The notes beneath the pieces are model-generated. The model was not told the origin of the DNA, made no database searches, and saw only the letters and a program-made list of their open reading frames with translations. Shown one piece after another: positions 28,195-37,698 of a DNA stretch of 64,000 nt. The DNA comes from Brenneria alni (lineage in GTDB: Bacteria > Pseudomonadota > Gammaproteobacteria > Enterobacterales > Enterobacteriaceae). A program made the position numbers and the translations under genes. The stretch lies in contig NZ_MJLZ01000001.1 of assembly GCF_003666245.1 (NCBI RefSeq), positions 1 through 64,000 on the forward strand, read 5' to 3'. Every line of letters begins with the position of its first letter. Positions within the stretch are counted from its first letter, which is position 1.

Positions 28195-28220
28195 CAAACA
28201 ATCCTCACGATTGCCGATAG
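28195..28220 (+). promoter_or_regulatory. FliA (sigma-28)-like promoter of the chemoreceptor gene
   Basis: CAAA (28195-28198), a 14-base spacer and GCCGATAG (28213-28220) resemble the motility consensus TAAA-N15-GCCGATAA. It lies 43 bases upstream of the chemoreceptor ATG. Spacing is one base short of ideal. Confidence 0.5.
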
Positions 28221-28263
28221 GCTATTAATAGTTAGGATGATATTGATGCCATCTGGAGTCGCT

Positions 28264-29883
28264 ATGTCTTTTTTGCGGAATATTACAATCAGGAAAGTAT
28301 TGCTGGTTATTCTCAGTCTTTTTCTGCTGTTATGGGGTGGGGTTTCGTGGTTTACGCTGTCCTCGCTTAATCAGGCTACCCATTACCTGACTCTGGGTAA
28401 TACCCAGGTGGAATCATTAAATACCCTGACGAACGGGACCGATCAGGCGCTGCGCTCGGTGATCCGTATCAACCGGGCAATGACACTGATGCAAAGCGGT
28501 AAACTGGATGATATCGATACCACCGTGGCATCGGCTGACGCCGCATTGAAAAGCAGTCAGGAAAATCTTGAAAAATTCAAAAATCAATCACATACGAAAA
28601 TTGATCAACGTATCGTCGATGAAGTGATCACCACCTGGAGTCAGTTGATCGATAAAGGATTACAGCCGATGATGACCTCTCTGCTGGAAAAACGGTTTGC
28701 CGAGTACCGGCGATTGTTCCGCGATGATTTCCAGGCGTTGAACGAAGCATTTATTACAGCGGCAGCCCACTATCAGCAAATCGCATCGGATAACGGCACC
28801 GTGCAACATGTCTATAAGCTGGTTGAGTGGTGTAAAAGAATCCTGATCGCGGCAATGGCCGCAGGCGCCATCATTCTGCTGCTGACCGACCGCTATCTGG
28901 CAAGTTTTGTGGTGAAACCGCTGATGTTGATAAAAGAGCACTTTCGCACGCTGGCCAGGGGCAAACTGGATCATTCACTGGACGATTTCGGGCGTAACGA
29001 TGCCGGCCAGTTGGTTCCTTATCTGAGGGAAATGCAGGAAAGCCTGAAAGCGACGGTGATCACCATTCGCAACAGTGCGGATTCGATCTATCAGGGAACG
29101 GCGGAGATCAGCGCGGGTAACAACGATCTCTCTTCACGCACCGAACAACAGGCGGCAGCGCTGCAACAAACCGCCGCCAGCATGGAACAACTGGGAACTA
29201 CAGTAAAACATAACACCGACAACGTTCATCAGGCCACCAAGCTGACGGAAAAAGCGACCTCGGTCGCCAGACAGAGTTGGGAGATGGGACGCGAACTCGG
29301 CACCATCATGAACAGCATTGCCACCAGTTCGCGCAAAATCAATGAGATCACCAGTATGATCAACAGTATCGCTTTCCAGACCAATATTCTGGCTCTGAAC
29401 GCCGCAGTCGAAGCTGCACGCGCCGGTGAACAGGGGCGGGGTTTTGCCGTGGTGGCTGGCGAAGTGCGTAATTTGGCGCAGAAAAGCGCTCAGGCGGCCA
29501 AAGAAATCGAAGGGCTGATTGCAGAATCGGTTGAGCGTGTCGATGCAGGTTCCAGACAGGTGATTCGCACCGGAGAAGTGATGGATGGCGTCATTACCTC
29601 CATCAGCCAGGTTAACGATCTGATGGGGGAGATCGCCTCCGCCTCGGACGAACAAAGTCAGGGTATCAGCCAGGTAAGCCAGGCTGTGACGGAGATGGAC
29701 GGTGTGACGCAACAGAACGCCGCGCTGGTGGAGCAATCGGCGGCGGCGGCGGCCTCGCTGGAAGAGCAAGCTCGCCAGCTTATGCAGGCCGTCGCCATTT
29801 TTCAACTGGAACAGCAGCAGGAACTCAGCGGAACGTTTTCCGCCGTGCACTCGGCGCCCCGGTTGACTGCACCGGTATCCTGA
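28264..29883 (+). CDS. methyl-accepting chemotaxis protein (Tar/Tsr type)
   Basis: A 539-residue transmembrane chemoreceptor. TM1 is at ~8-30, then a periplasmic four-helix sensor (~31-190), TM2 (~191-213, [15 protein letters not shown]) and HAMP (~214-266). The cytoplasmic signalling domain carries the conserved hairpin tip [28 protein letters not shown]-type block near residue 380 and methylation regions on both sides. The C-terminus (PRLTAPVS) lacks the NWETF pentapeptide, so it probably relies on other receptors for efficient methylation. I chose ATG 28264 ([15 protein letters not shown]) for its GGAG; a longer frame to 28192 has no support. The ligand is unknown; standing beside the operon at 19.7-27.8 kb, it may sense the same compound. 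Confidence 0.92.
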   Translation: MSFLRNITIRKVLLVILSLFLLLWGGVSWFTLSSLNQATHYLTLGNTQVESLNTLTNGTDQALRSVIRINRAMTLMQSGKLDDIDTTVASADAALKSSQENLEKFKNQSHTKIDQRIVDEVITTWSQLIDKGLQPMMTSLLEKRFAEYRRLFRDDFQALNEAFITAAAHYQQIASDNGTVQHVYKLVEWCKRILIAAMAAGAIILLLTDRYLASFVVKPLMLIKEHFRTLARGKLDHSLDDFGRNDAGQLVPYLREMQESLKATVITIRNSADSIYQGTAEISAGNNDLSSRTEQQAAALQQTAASMEQLGTTVKHNTDNVHQATKLTEKATSVARQSWEMGRELGTIMNSIATSSRKINEITSMINSIAFQTNILALNAAVEAARAGEQGRGFAVVAGEVRNLAQKSAQAAKEIEGLIAESVERVDAGSRQVIRTGEVMDGVITSISQVNDLMGEIASASDEQSQGISQVSQAVTEMDGVTQQNAALVEQSAAAAASLEEQARQLMQAVAIFQLEQQQELSGTFSAVHSAPRLTAPVS

Positions 29884-29930
29884 GACATCAGCCAAGAACA
29901 ACCGGGCACATTATTCAAAATACCGAACGT

Positions 29931-30920
29931 TCATTGCCCGGTTGCGTCAGGATTCTGGCGAAAATGGTTACGCAGCGCGTGCTGCAAAGCAAACAACGGC
30001 ATCGACTGGTGCGACTGTTGGGGGTAGATATCCAGCGTAACACGTAAATTCGGTGAACGGTTTTGCAACGTCCACGCCAGTTCCCGGATCCCGTCGACCA
30101 TCCGCCGCTGATGACGATGCTGGCGCAGCACAAGACGCTGCTCGTCAGGCAGACCGAGTTCCCACGGTTCCAGCGACTGCTCATATTCCCCTACCGACAA
30201 GGCCAGACTAACGGGTTGCGTCATCTCAGCCAACGTGTGCGCCAGAAAAGGTTCAGCTTGCTGGATAAGGTAGCCGCCATTCCACCAGACTGATGGACTG
30301 GCGGCATAAAAATGCTGAAAAGCATTCGGAGCAGTAAACAGCGTATCGACAGTAAACAAACCGCCATAAGAATGACCGAATAAGGCTTCACGCCCACAGT
30401 CTGTTGGATATCTGGCGGAGATAAAGGATTTTAACTCGGTCTGCATAAAATGACGGAATCCTGCCGCATTCCCTGCCATACCGGACGGATAATACCCGCC
30501 CCTCGGGTTCGCTTCCGGCACAATGCGCTCAACGGCGGGACGATAATCCCGTTCACGCCGGGTAGGGCCGTCGTAATCAACCGCAACAATAATACCCGGC
30601 CCCACGCCGCAACGCGGGTGGGCCAGCGCCTCCACTAATGATACGGCAGCCGGGAAATAGCGGGCGCCATCCAAAAGATAGATAATCGGCCAGCCCGGCT
30701 GCGGCGGGATGATATCAGGGCAAAAAGACATAATGCGGTAGCGCCCACATGCTGCCGAGTCAAACCTCTCATCACGTGTATTGCGTAACTGATACACATA
30801 TTCTCCCGTACTTAAAACAAAAATCCGGTGGGGTAACGCCCCGCACCGGAAACGATAACGCAACTCCCTCTGACGGCGTGTCCTGGCAACCGGCGCCGAC
30901 ACGCGACGGCGGCTTATCAT
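29931..30920 (-). CDS. siderophore esterase-like alpha/beta hydrolase (IroE/Fes-related)
   Basis: A 329-residue alpha/beta hydrolase of the esterase D/IroE group. The nucleophile elbow is GHSYGGL (~residue 198), the strand WPIIYLLDGARYFP (~85) precedes it, and HQSMP (~303) carries the likely catalytic His. Such enzymes cut catecholate siderophores to release iron after uptake. It starts 6 bases after the fepA-like stop on the same strand, so the two are one transcript. No signal peptide is evident, though the N-terminus is basic; a start downstream is possible. The partner receptor argues for enterobactin or a related tri-catecholate. Confidence 0.8.
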   Translation of the reverse strand: MISRRRVSAPVARTRRQRELRYRFRCGALPHRIFVLSTGEYVYQLRNTRDERFDSAACGRYRIMSFCPDIIPPQPGWPIIYLLDGARYFPAAVSLVEALAHPRCGVGPGIIVAVDYDGPTRRERDYRPAVERIVPEANPRGGYYPSGMAGNAAGFRHFMQTELKSFISARYPTDCGREALFGHSYGGLFTVDTLFTAPNAFQHFYAASPSVWWNGGYLIQQAEPFLAHTLAEMTQPVSLALSVGEYEQSLEPWELGLPDEQRLVLRQHRHQRRMVDGIRELAWTLQNRSPNLRVTLDIYPQQSHQSMPLFALQHALRNHFRQNPDATGQ

Positions 30921-30926
30921 ACCCGC

Positions 30927-33203
30927 TTAAAAACGGGTATTCAGGCTGACAAAAAAGGTTCTGCCCGGTTCGTTGTAGGTGGCGGCGCCTGCGCCGTACA
31001 TATAGGACTCCAAACCGGCTCTGGTATTGCCCGTGGTTTGGGCATTCCCCGCACGATACAAACGCTTATCGAATAGATTATCCACACCCACCGTTATGCT
31101 GGCATACTTATTCACAGCATAACTACCGCTCAAACCGAAAATGGCATACGGGCTGACTTCATTCGTGCCACTGTCGGTCACGCGGTTGCCTTGATAATCA
31201 TATTTTTTCGGCTTCTGACGTCCGTACCAGGTCAAATCCGCCAGGAAGGAGAGATCTTCCGTTGCCTGCCAGCTAACCGATGAATTCAGGGTGAACTCAG
31301 GAACAATCGACAGATATTCGCCGGTTTCTTTATTTTCGCTTTCAAGTATATAGGTTATGTTGTTATTCCAACTGATACTTTCACTGACGGGAATATTCAA
31401 CGTCCCCTCCAGCCCCTGCACCACGGCTTTCGGTATATTATCCCACTGGAAAATCCGGGTATTGCTCGCCGTTGTGCCTACCACAGAGGTTCCCGCTTCA
31501 ATTTTATTGCGGTAATCATTACGGAAATAGGTCACACCGGCCTGATATCCATCACGATGAAATTCAATGCCGATTTCTTTATTAATACTGGTTTCAGCCT
31601 CCAAATCCTCATTACCTAACAGATAACAAGGCGTTCTGGTGCCACTGCATCCCTGACCATTGCTATAAAGTAAATAATCGCTGTTAAGCTGGTAAAGGTT
31701 TGGCGCTTTATAAGCGCGGGCAATCCCCATTTTCAGCGTAAAGTCTTCGCCCAGCTCCTGCGACAAATTCAGCGACGGACTCCAATTGGTTCCGACCATA
31801 CTATGATTGTCTAAACGCAGCGCGGGCGTCAGCATGGTACTGGGCGTCAGTTCCAGGTTATCTTCCACGAATACGGAGGCGATACGCGCCGATATGCGGT
31901 CACTGCGCGTGCCGGTGGCATAACCGTCGATCGACCCGCCGGAAAGCGCCTGTGATGTGGAAACAGGATCTTTCATTTTTTGCTCTGTCCATTCAACGCC
32001 AACGGTAGCAGTCTGATTGAACAGCGCTTCAAAAGGGATATTGACTTCACTATGCGCCGTTACGCTATCCAGTTTGATGGTGCCATAATTATCCATCGCC
32101 GAAAATATCCCTTCCGTTCCCCCCGCCAGTCCTTCGCTTATCCGGGTATTCTGGGTACGTTCATATTGCAGATATGACATCGAATTGACGCCGCTGTCCC
32201 AATATCCGCGATGGGTAACGGCATAGTTCTGACGGTACATCCGATTGGTTTCACGGCCATAATTGCCGACAACATAGTCGTTGCTGTTGGTATTTTGGGT
32301 ATCGCCGGCATAAATATTGCCCTGACGGCTCACTCCCGCTTCAAACTCCAGAGATTGCTGTTTGGTGATATCCCAGCGCAGCAGGCCGTTAATATCTTTA
32401 TTGCGCACCCCTTCCCGCCCGGCAGCCAGTGTATCGGCATAGGAGCCCGTCCGTTCCGACTGATGACCTTGATTGATATCTCTGGCATCGGCCTGGGTTT
32501 TATTCAGATTGCCGTACAGACGGAAACTCAGGTTATCGGTCAGGCCGCCCATCAGGCTGAAGTCGGTACGTTTAGTCGCCCCTTCAGACTTATGCTCCGG
32601 CATATTCATATAGGTATTCCAGCTACCATGCAGTTCCTGGGCAGGCTGTTTGGTAATAATGTTAATCACCCCGCCCGCGGCGCCATTACCGTAACGCGCC
32701 GCCGCCGGCCCGCGCAACACTTCGATACGCTCCACCATATCGGCTGGCACCCAGTTGGTATCGCCACGGCTGTCACGCTCGCCGCGCCAGCCATAACGCA
32801 CCGCGTTGCGGCTGGAAACCGGTTTGCCATCCACCAGTATCAGGGTGTTTTCCGGCCCCATACCACGGATATCAATCTGACGATTATTCCCACGCTGACC
32901 ACTGGAAGAATTACCGGAAAGATTTACCCCCGGCATGGTGCGGATCAGCTCAGACAGATCGTTAGCCGGTGGCCGTTTGCTGATATCTTCTGCGGTGATC
33001 ACCGACACACCCGGCGCCTGGCGGGTTTGCTCTGCGGCGGTCACCACTATCGTGTCGGAGGCATCAGATGCGGCGTCCAACTGAGTCTGTTGGGTAGCGG
33101 CGGTATCCGCCGCTGGCGTCTCGGCCCAGGTCAGGAAAGGCGTCGTCGAACAGCTCAGTCCGATAAGGGTCGCCAGGTAGTGACGCGGAGGTAGTCTTAT
33201 CAT
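30927..33203 (-). CDS. fepA: TonB-dependent catecholate siderophore receptor, FepA-like
   Basis: A 758-residue outer-membrane receptor with a signal peptide (residues ~1-27, cleavage after TWA), a TonB box DTIVVTAAEQ (~50), a plug domain (QIDIRGMGPENTLILVDGKP, VLRGPAAARYGNGAAGGVINI) and a 22-strand barrel ending GRTFFVSLNTRF with the terminal Phe needed for assembly. It is closely parallel to recalled E. coli FepA over its whole length. It imports ferric enterobactin-type siderophores. It is transcribed divergently from an AraC-family regulator, with a Fur-like site between, and is followed by an esterase gene. No siderophore biosynthesis genes are in the window. Confidence 0.92.
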   Translation of the reverse strand: MIRLPPRHYLATLIGLSCSTTPFLTWAETPAADTAATQQTQLDAASDASDTIVVTAAEQTRQAPGVSVITAEDISKRPPANDLSELIRTMPGVNLSGNSSSGQRGNNRQIDIRGMGPENTLILVDGKPVSSRNAVRYGWRGERDSRGDTNWVPADMVERIEVLRGPAAARYGNGAAGGVINIITKQPAQELHGSWNTYMNMPEHKSEGATKRTDFSLMGGLTDNLSFRLYGNLNKTQADARDINQGHQSERTGSYADTLAAGREGVRNKDINGLLRWDITKQQSLEFEAGVSRQGNIYAGDTQNTNSNDYVVGNYGRETNRMYRQNYAVTHRGYWDSGVNSMSYLQYERTQNTRISEGLAGGTEGIFSAMDNYGTIKLDSVTAHSEVNIPFEALFNQTATVGVEWTEQKMKDPVSTSQALSGGSIDGYATGTRSDRISARIASVFVEDNLELTPSTMLTPALRLDNHSMVGTNWSPSLNLSQELGEDFTLKMGIARAYKAPNLYQLNSDYLLYSNGQGCSGTRTPCYLLGNEDLEAETSINKEIGIEFHRDGYQAGVTYFRNDYRNKIEAGTSVVGTTASNTRIFQWDNIPKAVVQGLEGTLNIPVSESISWNNNITYILESENKETGEYLSIVPEFTLNSSVSWQATEDLSFLADLTWYGRQKPKKYDYQGNRVTDSGTNEVSPYAIFGLSGSYAVNKYASITVGVDNLFDKRLYRAGNAQTTGNTRAGLESYMYGAGAATYNEPGRTFFVSLNTRF

Positions 33204-33260
33204 TAAAATCGCCCTGTAAAATCATAATTTGAAAGACGCTGATGCTGACCGTCAACGAAA

Positions 33261-33285
33261 AATGCTATTGAGAAGTATTTGCATT
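33261..33285. promoter_or_regulatory. Fur-like box between the fepA-like and AraC-family genes
   Basis: A 25-base site with inverted ends AATGC / GCATT encloses CTATTGAGAAGTATTT. It resembles Fur sites of the form ATTGAGAATnATTTGCATT and lies 58 bases upstream of the receptor start. Iron repression of the divergent pair is expected. Confidence 0.6.
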
Positions 33286-33404
33286 ACCAATTCGGCGCAG
33301 TCATTGTTACATTTGTTTTTCAGGGCTGGGTTTGTGCAAACAGCGAATTGCTTTGCGAAAGCGGCAAAATGACCGACGATAACCAGACAGTATCAGGGGA
33401 GATC

Positions 33405-34391
33405 ATGCAAAATCATGTTCCATCGTCAAAATCGATTTATAAGAATCACATCGTTCAGCAATCCAGTCTGGTCTCAAATGACTACCGCTTGCTGGGATCG
33501 AGGTTAATTGACGATACCCCCGTACTGTTCGGCAGTTTCGATGTAATACAACTGAACCGTGATCTGATTCTGCATACGGCGGATGTGATCAACCTTCACA
33601 ACATGAAAACGCAAGGCGTACTGAACGGCGCGATAAAACTGGCTATCGTGGTAAACGGTATCGCGCACATCACCTATGATGAAAAGTTGCTACATCTGGG
33701 AAATCACCAGCCTGCTTCACTGATTTCACTGACCGAGCCCACACTGTTTAGCCGCAGCGGAAAACGGGATGAATACGAACGCACCGTTTCGCTCACCTTT
33801 AGCCGGGAATGGCTTTACGGCAATCTGCTGGACAGCGTCGGCGACTGGCAGGCTATTTATGACTTCACGCAAATCCATCTTGCCACCCATTTATGGACGC
33901 CTTCGCGTCAGGCGCTGGCTATTGCCTGGCAGATTCTGAATGCCGGCCCCTGCCAAACCCCCCTGCAACGTCTGTATCTGGAAACTCAATGTATGTTGCT
34001 GATCATTGAGGCTTTCAGCTCACTCGCCAATCACGCGTTACAGGATAAAACCGCGCCCGGCGTCACCTTGCGCAATCATCATCGCGTCCATCAGGTCAGG
34101 GATATGCTGGAAAGCGGCGCTGCCGACCAGCTCTCCATCACTGACATCGCCAAAAGCGTCAGCATGAGTGAAAGTACGCTGCAACGTCATTTTCGCCAGA
34201 CATTCAACATAACGGTATTTGAATATCTGCGTAACTGCCGTTTACAGCGGGCGATGCTGGCCCTGCAAAAAGACGGCATCGGCATTCCCCAGGCCGCCAG
34301 TATCGCCGGCTATAACAGCCCGGCCAACTTTGCCACCGCACTGCGCCGGGTGTTTGGCATCACGCCGGGGCAGCTAAAAGATCGTTTCTGA
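33405..34391 (+). CDS. AraC-family regulator, PchR/YbtA-like
   Basis: A 328-residue AraC/XylS-type activator. The C-terminal DNA-binding domain (~225-328) has two helix-turn-helix motifs (ITDIAKSVSMSESTLQRHFRQTFNITVFEYLRN, then IPQAASIAGYNSPANFATALRRVFGITPGQLK). The N-terminal part resembles siderophore-sensing regulators such as PchR and YbtA. I chose ATG 33405 because AGGGGAG lies just upstream and the length is near PchR/YbtA; ATG 33369 is an alternative, and the longest frame (33279) would run through the Fur-like site. Divergent to the receptor gene, it probably activates it when the ferric siderophore is present. Confidence 0.85.
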   Translation: MQNHVPSSKSIYKNHIVQQSSLVSNDYRLLGSRLIDDTPVLFGSFDVIQLNRDLILHTADVINLHNMKTQGVLNGAIKLAIVVNGIAHITYDEKLLHLGNHQPASLISLTEPTLFSRSGKRDEYERTVSLTFSREWLYGNLLDSVGDWQAIYDFTQIHLATHLWTPSRQALAIAWQILNAGPCQTPLQRLYLETQCMLLIIEAFSSLANHALQDKTAPGVTLRNHHRVHQVRDMLESGAADQLSITDIAKSVSMSESTLQRHFRQTFNITVFEYLRNCRLQRAMLALQKDGIGIPQAASIAGYNSPANFATALRRVFGITPGQLKDRF

Positions 34392-34413
34392 CGCCTTTTC
34401 CCGCCTCACACAT

Positions 34414-34448
34414 ATAACCAAAAAGAATGTTTAATTCAGTTTGGTTAT
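34414..34448. promoter_or_regulatory. long inverted repeat upstream of the second MmgE/PrpD gene
   Basis: ATAACCAAA (34414-34422) and TTTGGTTAT (34440-34448) are exact 9-base arms 17 bases apart, 62 bases upstream of the MmgE/PrpD start and just after the AraC-family gene. It may be an operator for a dimer or a terminator-like stem. Confidence 0.4.
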
Positions 34449-34510
34449 TAATCATCAATCGGCTGATCACAGTAGATTAAGGTATCTCCATTGCTGACCT
34501 TCCGCTATTT

Positions 34511-35842
34511 ATGACAAATTTTTCTGACTTAACAGCTACACTCGCCCACCACATTACGCACAGTTCACCAGACCAGACGGCCATTGATGCTGCCCGCCTG
34601 GGCGTCACCGATTTTGTCGCCGCCGCATTACCGATAACCCAGGACGCCATCATTGACAGCGGCCTTATCCCGCTAAAACAGGTGTTTAGCGGTGCAGACA
34701 GCCTGACCCACAGTCTAATATTGGGCTATGTCGGCCACGCGTTGGACTTTGACGATTACCACCCCGCGTTTCGGGGTCACCCCAGCACCGTTATCCTGCC
34801 TGCCTTGTTTGCGCTGGCAGCGGAAAACCCATCAATAACGGAAGAGGCGTTTCTCACGGCTTATGCGATCGGTGTGGAAGTCGCGGGAAGAAGCGGTCTT
34901 GCCTGCGGCCCGCGCCACTATAGTCTCGGCTATCATAACACCGCCACACTGGGGGCCATTGCGGCGGCGGCGGCGGCGGCGCGTCTGGCTGGCGCCTCCG
35001 TTGAACAGACACAGAATATTCTCGGCCTTGCGGCAACCCAGGCGGCAGGTTTGCGCGCCCAGTTTGGTTCAGCGGTAAAACCGCTTCATGCCGGGCTGGC
35101 CGCCAGAGCTGGCCTCACCGCAGTAAAACTGGGGCTGGCCGGCTTCAACGGGAATAGCCAACAGGTTGTGGAAGCCTTTCTGGCCGCGCATGGCGATCAG
35201 AAACAACAGCCCGAATTACTGGTCAAATCCTGGGGGACGCCGTGGCGGATCCTGTCTCCCGGTCTGGAATTCAAACGCTACCCAACCTGCGGCGGAACGC
35301 ACAGTGCAGCGGAAGCCGCTTTCAAGTTAAGAGAACAGTGGCAGGCACAACGTGAAGCTGGCTCATCACTCGCGGATAATATAGAAAGCATCACCGTCAC
35401 TTTTCCACCGGGCGGCGATATCGCCCCGTTTATCCGCAAAGCCACCACCGGTGTGGAAGCTCGGTTCAGTCTGGAATATGTGATTGCCGTGGCACTGCTG
35501 GAGGGGGAACTGAAACTGACGCGCTTTGCGGAAGTCCCGGTAGAACCGGCAATCGCCGCGCTGGCAGACAAGGTTACTCGGATAGCAGACGAAACCGCGC
35601 CGCCGGACGAGCTTGACCCGGATGCCCGTTTCCATGAAGTCACCCTGGTTCTGCAAGACGGTTCAAGGATGACAAGCCGCGTTACCCGGCAGGAAACCGC
35701 GGCGCAGCGAACCGATCTCGGAGCGAAACTAAGACAGAATATCAGTACTCTGCCGCATCTGGACAGTGAACAGATTCTCGAACGCTGTTCATTGAAAGCG
35801 GCAGGGGATCTGAACTATTTGCTGACGCTGCTGCTTAACTGA
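34511..35842 (+). CDS. MmgE/PrpD family protein (second, distinct paralogue)
   Basis: A 443-residue MmgE/PrpD protein with the family blocks GYVGHALDFDDYHPAFRGHPSTVILPALFALA (~75-105), GSAVKPLHAGLAARAGLTAVKLGLAG (~190-215) and EFKRYPTCGGTHSAAEAA (~255). Compared with the copy at 23.5 kb it has Asp-Asp-Tyr-His in the active-site loop (DFDDYHPA) where the other has DFDDNCYA, so the two are diverged and probably use different substrates. It stands alone between the siderophore genes and lpd, with a weak Shine-Dalgarno at its ATG. Its reaction is unknown. Confidence 0.85.
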   Translation: MTNFSDLTATLAHHITHSSPDQTAIDAARLGVTDFVAAALPITQDAIIDSGLIPLKQVFSGADSLTHSLILGYVGHALDFDDYHPAFRGHPSTVILPALFALAAENPSITEEAFLTAYAIGVEVAGRSGLACGPRHYSLGYHNTATLGAIAAAAAAARLAGASVEQTQNILGLAATQAAGLRAQFGSAVKPLHAGLAARAGLTAVKLGLAGFNGNSQQVVEAFLAAHGDQKQQPELLVKSWGTPWRILSPGLEFKRYPTCGGTHSAAEAAFKLREQWQAQREAGSSLADNIESITVTFPPGGDIAPFIRKATTGVEARFSLEYVIAVALLEGELKLTRFAEVPVEPAIAALADKVTRIADETAPPDELDPDARFHEVTLVLQDGSRMTSRVTRQETAAQRTDLGAKLRQNISTLPHLDSEQILERCSLKAAGDLNYLLTLLLN

Positions 35843-35863
35843 AGCGTAGCGCCCAGACTAAAA

Positions 35864-35886
35864 ATCCGGCGCTTTCAGCGCCGGAT
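35864..35886 (-). terminator. terminator of the pyruvate dehydrogenase/lpd transcript
   Basis: ATCCGGCGCT / AGCGCCGGAT form a perfect 10-base stem with a three-base loop; on the minus strand it is followed by TTTTT. It lies 116 bases past the lpd stop. It also sits just after the convergent MmgE/PrpD gene and may serve both. Confidence 0.75.
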
Positions 35887-35941
35887 GCCGATGTTTGAAA
35901 AAGGAATTCATTTATCATCAAAGCGTTAATCTTCAGAATGC

Positions 35942-35963
35942 ATCCCCCGCTTCCACGGGGGAT
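35942..35963. terminator. second hairpin after lpd
   Basis: ATCCCCCG (35942-35949) and CGGGGGAT (35956-35963) form an 8-base GC-rich stem with a six-base loop, 38 bases past lpd. No T-run follows, so it may protect the 3' end of the transcript rather than terminate it. Confidence 0.4.
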
Positions 35964-36001
35964 GATAACCAGAGATTAATCGTCGGAAGAGAAAGGCGGG
36001 G

Positions 36002-37426
36002 TTATTTCTTTTTCGCTTTCGGGTTAGGCAAATCAGTGATGCTGCCTTCATAAATTTCAGCCGCCAGGCCGACAGATTCATGCAGCGTCGGGTGAGCATG
36101 GATAGTCAGCGCAATATCTTCCGCATCACAACCCATCTCAATCGCCAGACCGATTTCACCTAACAGCTCACCGCCGTTAGTCCCGACAATCGCCCCGCCG
36201 ATAATGCGATGCGTCTCTTTGTCGAAAATCAGTTTAGTCATACCGTCTGAACAGTCGGAAGCGATGGCACGGCCAGACGCCGCCCACGGGAAAATCGCCG
36301 TTTCATAGCTGATACCTTTCTCTTTCGCTTCTTTCTCTGTCAGCCCGACCCACGCCACTTCCGGCTCGGTATAGGCAATGGACGGGATCACCTTCGGATC
36401 GAAGTAGTGTTTCTTACCGGCGATCACTTCAGCGGCGACATGGCCTTCATGCACGCCTTTGTGTGCCAGCATTGGCTGACCAACGATGTCGCCAATCGCA
36501 TAAATGTGCGGCACATTGGTGCGCAACTGCTTATCAACACGGATAAAACCGCGATCGTCAACTTCCACGCCAGCCTTGCCTGCATCAAGATTCTTGCCGT
36601 TCGGTACACGGCCAATCGCCACCAGCACCGCGTCATAACGCTGTGGTTCAGCCGGCGCTTTTTTACCTTCCATCGTGACGTAGATACCGTCTTTCTTGGC
36701 TTCTACCGCCGTCACTTTGGTTTCCAGCATCAGCGTAAACTGCTTGCTGATACGCTTGGTGAACACTTTGACGATATCTTTATCGGCAGCCGGGATCACC
36801 TGATCAAACATTTCCACTACGTCGATCTGAGAACCCAGAGCATGGTACACGGTGCCCATTTCCAGACCGATAATGCCGCCGCCCATAATCAACAGACGTT
36901 CCGGCACGTTTTTCAGCTCCAGCGCATCGGTGGAATCCCATACACGCGGGTCATCATGCGGAATAAACGGCAGTTGGATCGGACGGGAACCCGCCGCAAT
37001 GATCGCGTTTTCAAAATTGATCGTCGTCTCGCCGTTTTCACCGTTAACCACCAGTGTGTTGGCCCCGGTGAATTTGCCCAAACCGTTAACCACTTTAACC
37101 TTACGGGCTTTCGCCATACCAGACAGGCCGCCGGTCAACTGGTTGATCACTTTTTCTTTCCACAGGCGGATTTTATCAATATCGGTTTTAGGTTCACCGA
37201 ACACAATGCCGTGTTCCGCCAACGCTTTGGCTTCTTCAATCACTTTGGCAACGTGCAATAATGCTTTGGAAGGGATACAGCCAACATTCAGACACACACC
37301 ACCCAGCGTGGCGTAGCGCTCTACCAGTACGGTTTCCAGGCCTAAGTCCGCACAGCGGAATGCCGCAGAATACCCTGCGGGGCCGGCGCCAAGTACCACC
37401 ACCTGAGCTTTAATTTCAGTACTCAT
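36002..37426 (-). CDS. lpd: dihydrolipoyl dehydrogenase (E3)
   Basis: The FAD enzyme that reoxidises lipoyl groups of pyruvate and 2-oxoglutarate dehydrogenases and of the glycine cleavage system. It has 474 residues from ATG 37426 (MSTEIKAQVV), the E. coli length. The FAD-binding motif is VVLGAGPAGYSAA, the redox disulfide GGVCLNVGCIPSK, the NAD site MGGGIIGLEMG and the catalytic His-Glu pair HAHPTLHESVG. It is separated from aceF by 272 bases with a terminator, so as in E. coli it probably has its own promoter as well as read-through from aceEF. Confidence 0.98.
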   Translation of the reverse strand: MSTEIKAQVVVLGAGPAGYSAAFRCADLGLETVLVERYATLGGVCLNVGCIPSKALLHVAKVIEEAKALAEHGIVFGEPKTDIDKIRLWKEKVINQLTGGLSGMAKARKVKVVNGLGKFTGANTLVVNGENGETTINFENAIIAAGSRPIQLPFIPHDDPRVWDSTDALELKNVPERLLIMGGGIIGLEMGTVYHALGSQIDVVEMFDQVIPAADKDIVKVFTKRISKQFTLMLETKVTAVEAKKDGIYVTMEGKKAPAEPQRYDAVLVAIGRVPNGKNLDAGKAGVEVDDRGFIRVDKQLRTNVPHIYAIGDIVGQPMLAHKGVHEGHVAAEVIAGKKHYFDPKVIPSIAYTEPEVAWVGLTEKEAKEKGISYETAIFPWAASGRAIASDCSDGMTKLIFDKETHRIIGGAIVGTNGGELLGEIGLAIEMGCDAEDIALTIHAHPTLHESVGLAAEIYEGSITDLPNPKAKKK

Positions 37427-37666
37427 CATGACCTCTTGTTTTGATTGTCCGGCGGGTCAGACGACATTCTTATGGCGAGTTAATTCAAGTACGCCCTTCA
37501 TCCACCGGGACGCTTCCACCGTCAGCAGTTTACAGAGTTGTTAATAATCTGCAAAGCGCCTTCGGTGAAGAGTGTCTCACTAGTGCCGCCTGATAACATT
37601 TATGCCTCTAAACCCACTCTTTATGTTTTTAGAAACGTAATGATTGTTAGCAACACTGACGTTAAC

Positions 37667-37694
37667 AAAAAGGCTGGCCGAAAGGCCAGCCTTT
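37667..37694 (-). terminator. rho-independent terminator after aceF
   Basis: On the minus strand, four bases past the aceF stop, AAAGGCTGGCC pairs with GGCCAGCCTTT around a four-base loop and is followed by a T-run (TTTTTG). A classic strong terminator. Confidence 0.9.
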
Positions 37695-37698
37695 ACGG

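Noticed and set aside
29892-29945. terminator between the chemoreceptor and esterase genes
   Set aside because: CAACCGGGCA/TGCCCGGTTG arms exist, but the loop is about 26 bases and one arm lies in the esterase coding end, so it is not called.
33279-33404. 42-residue extension of the AraC-family regulator
   Set aside because: It would run through the Fur-like site and adds sequence not typical of PchR/YbtA; ATG 33405 has AGGGGAG upstream.
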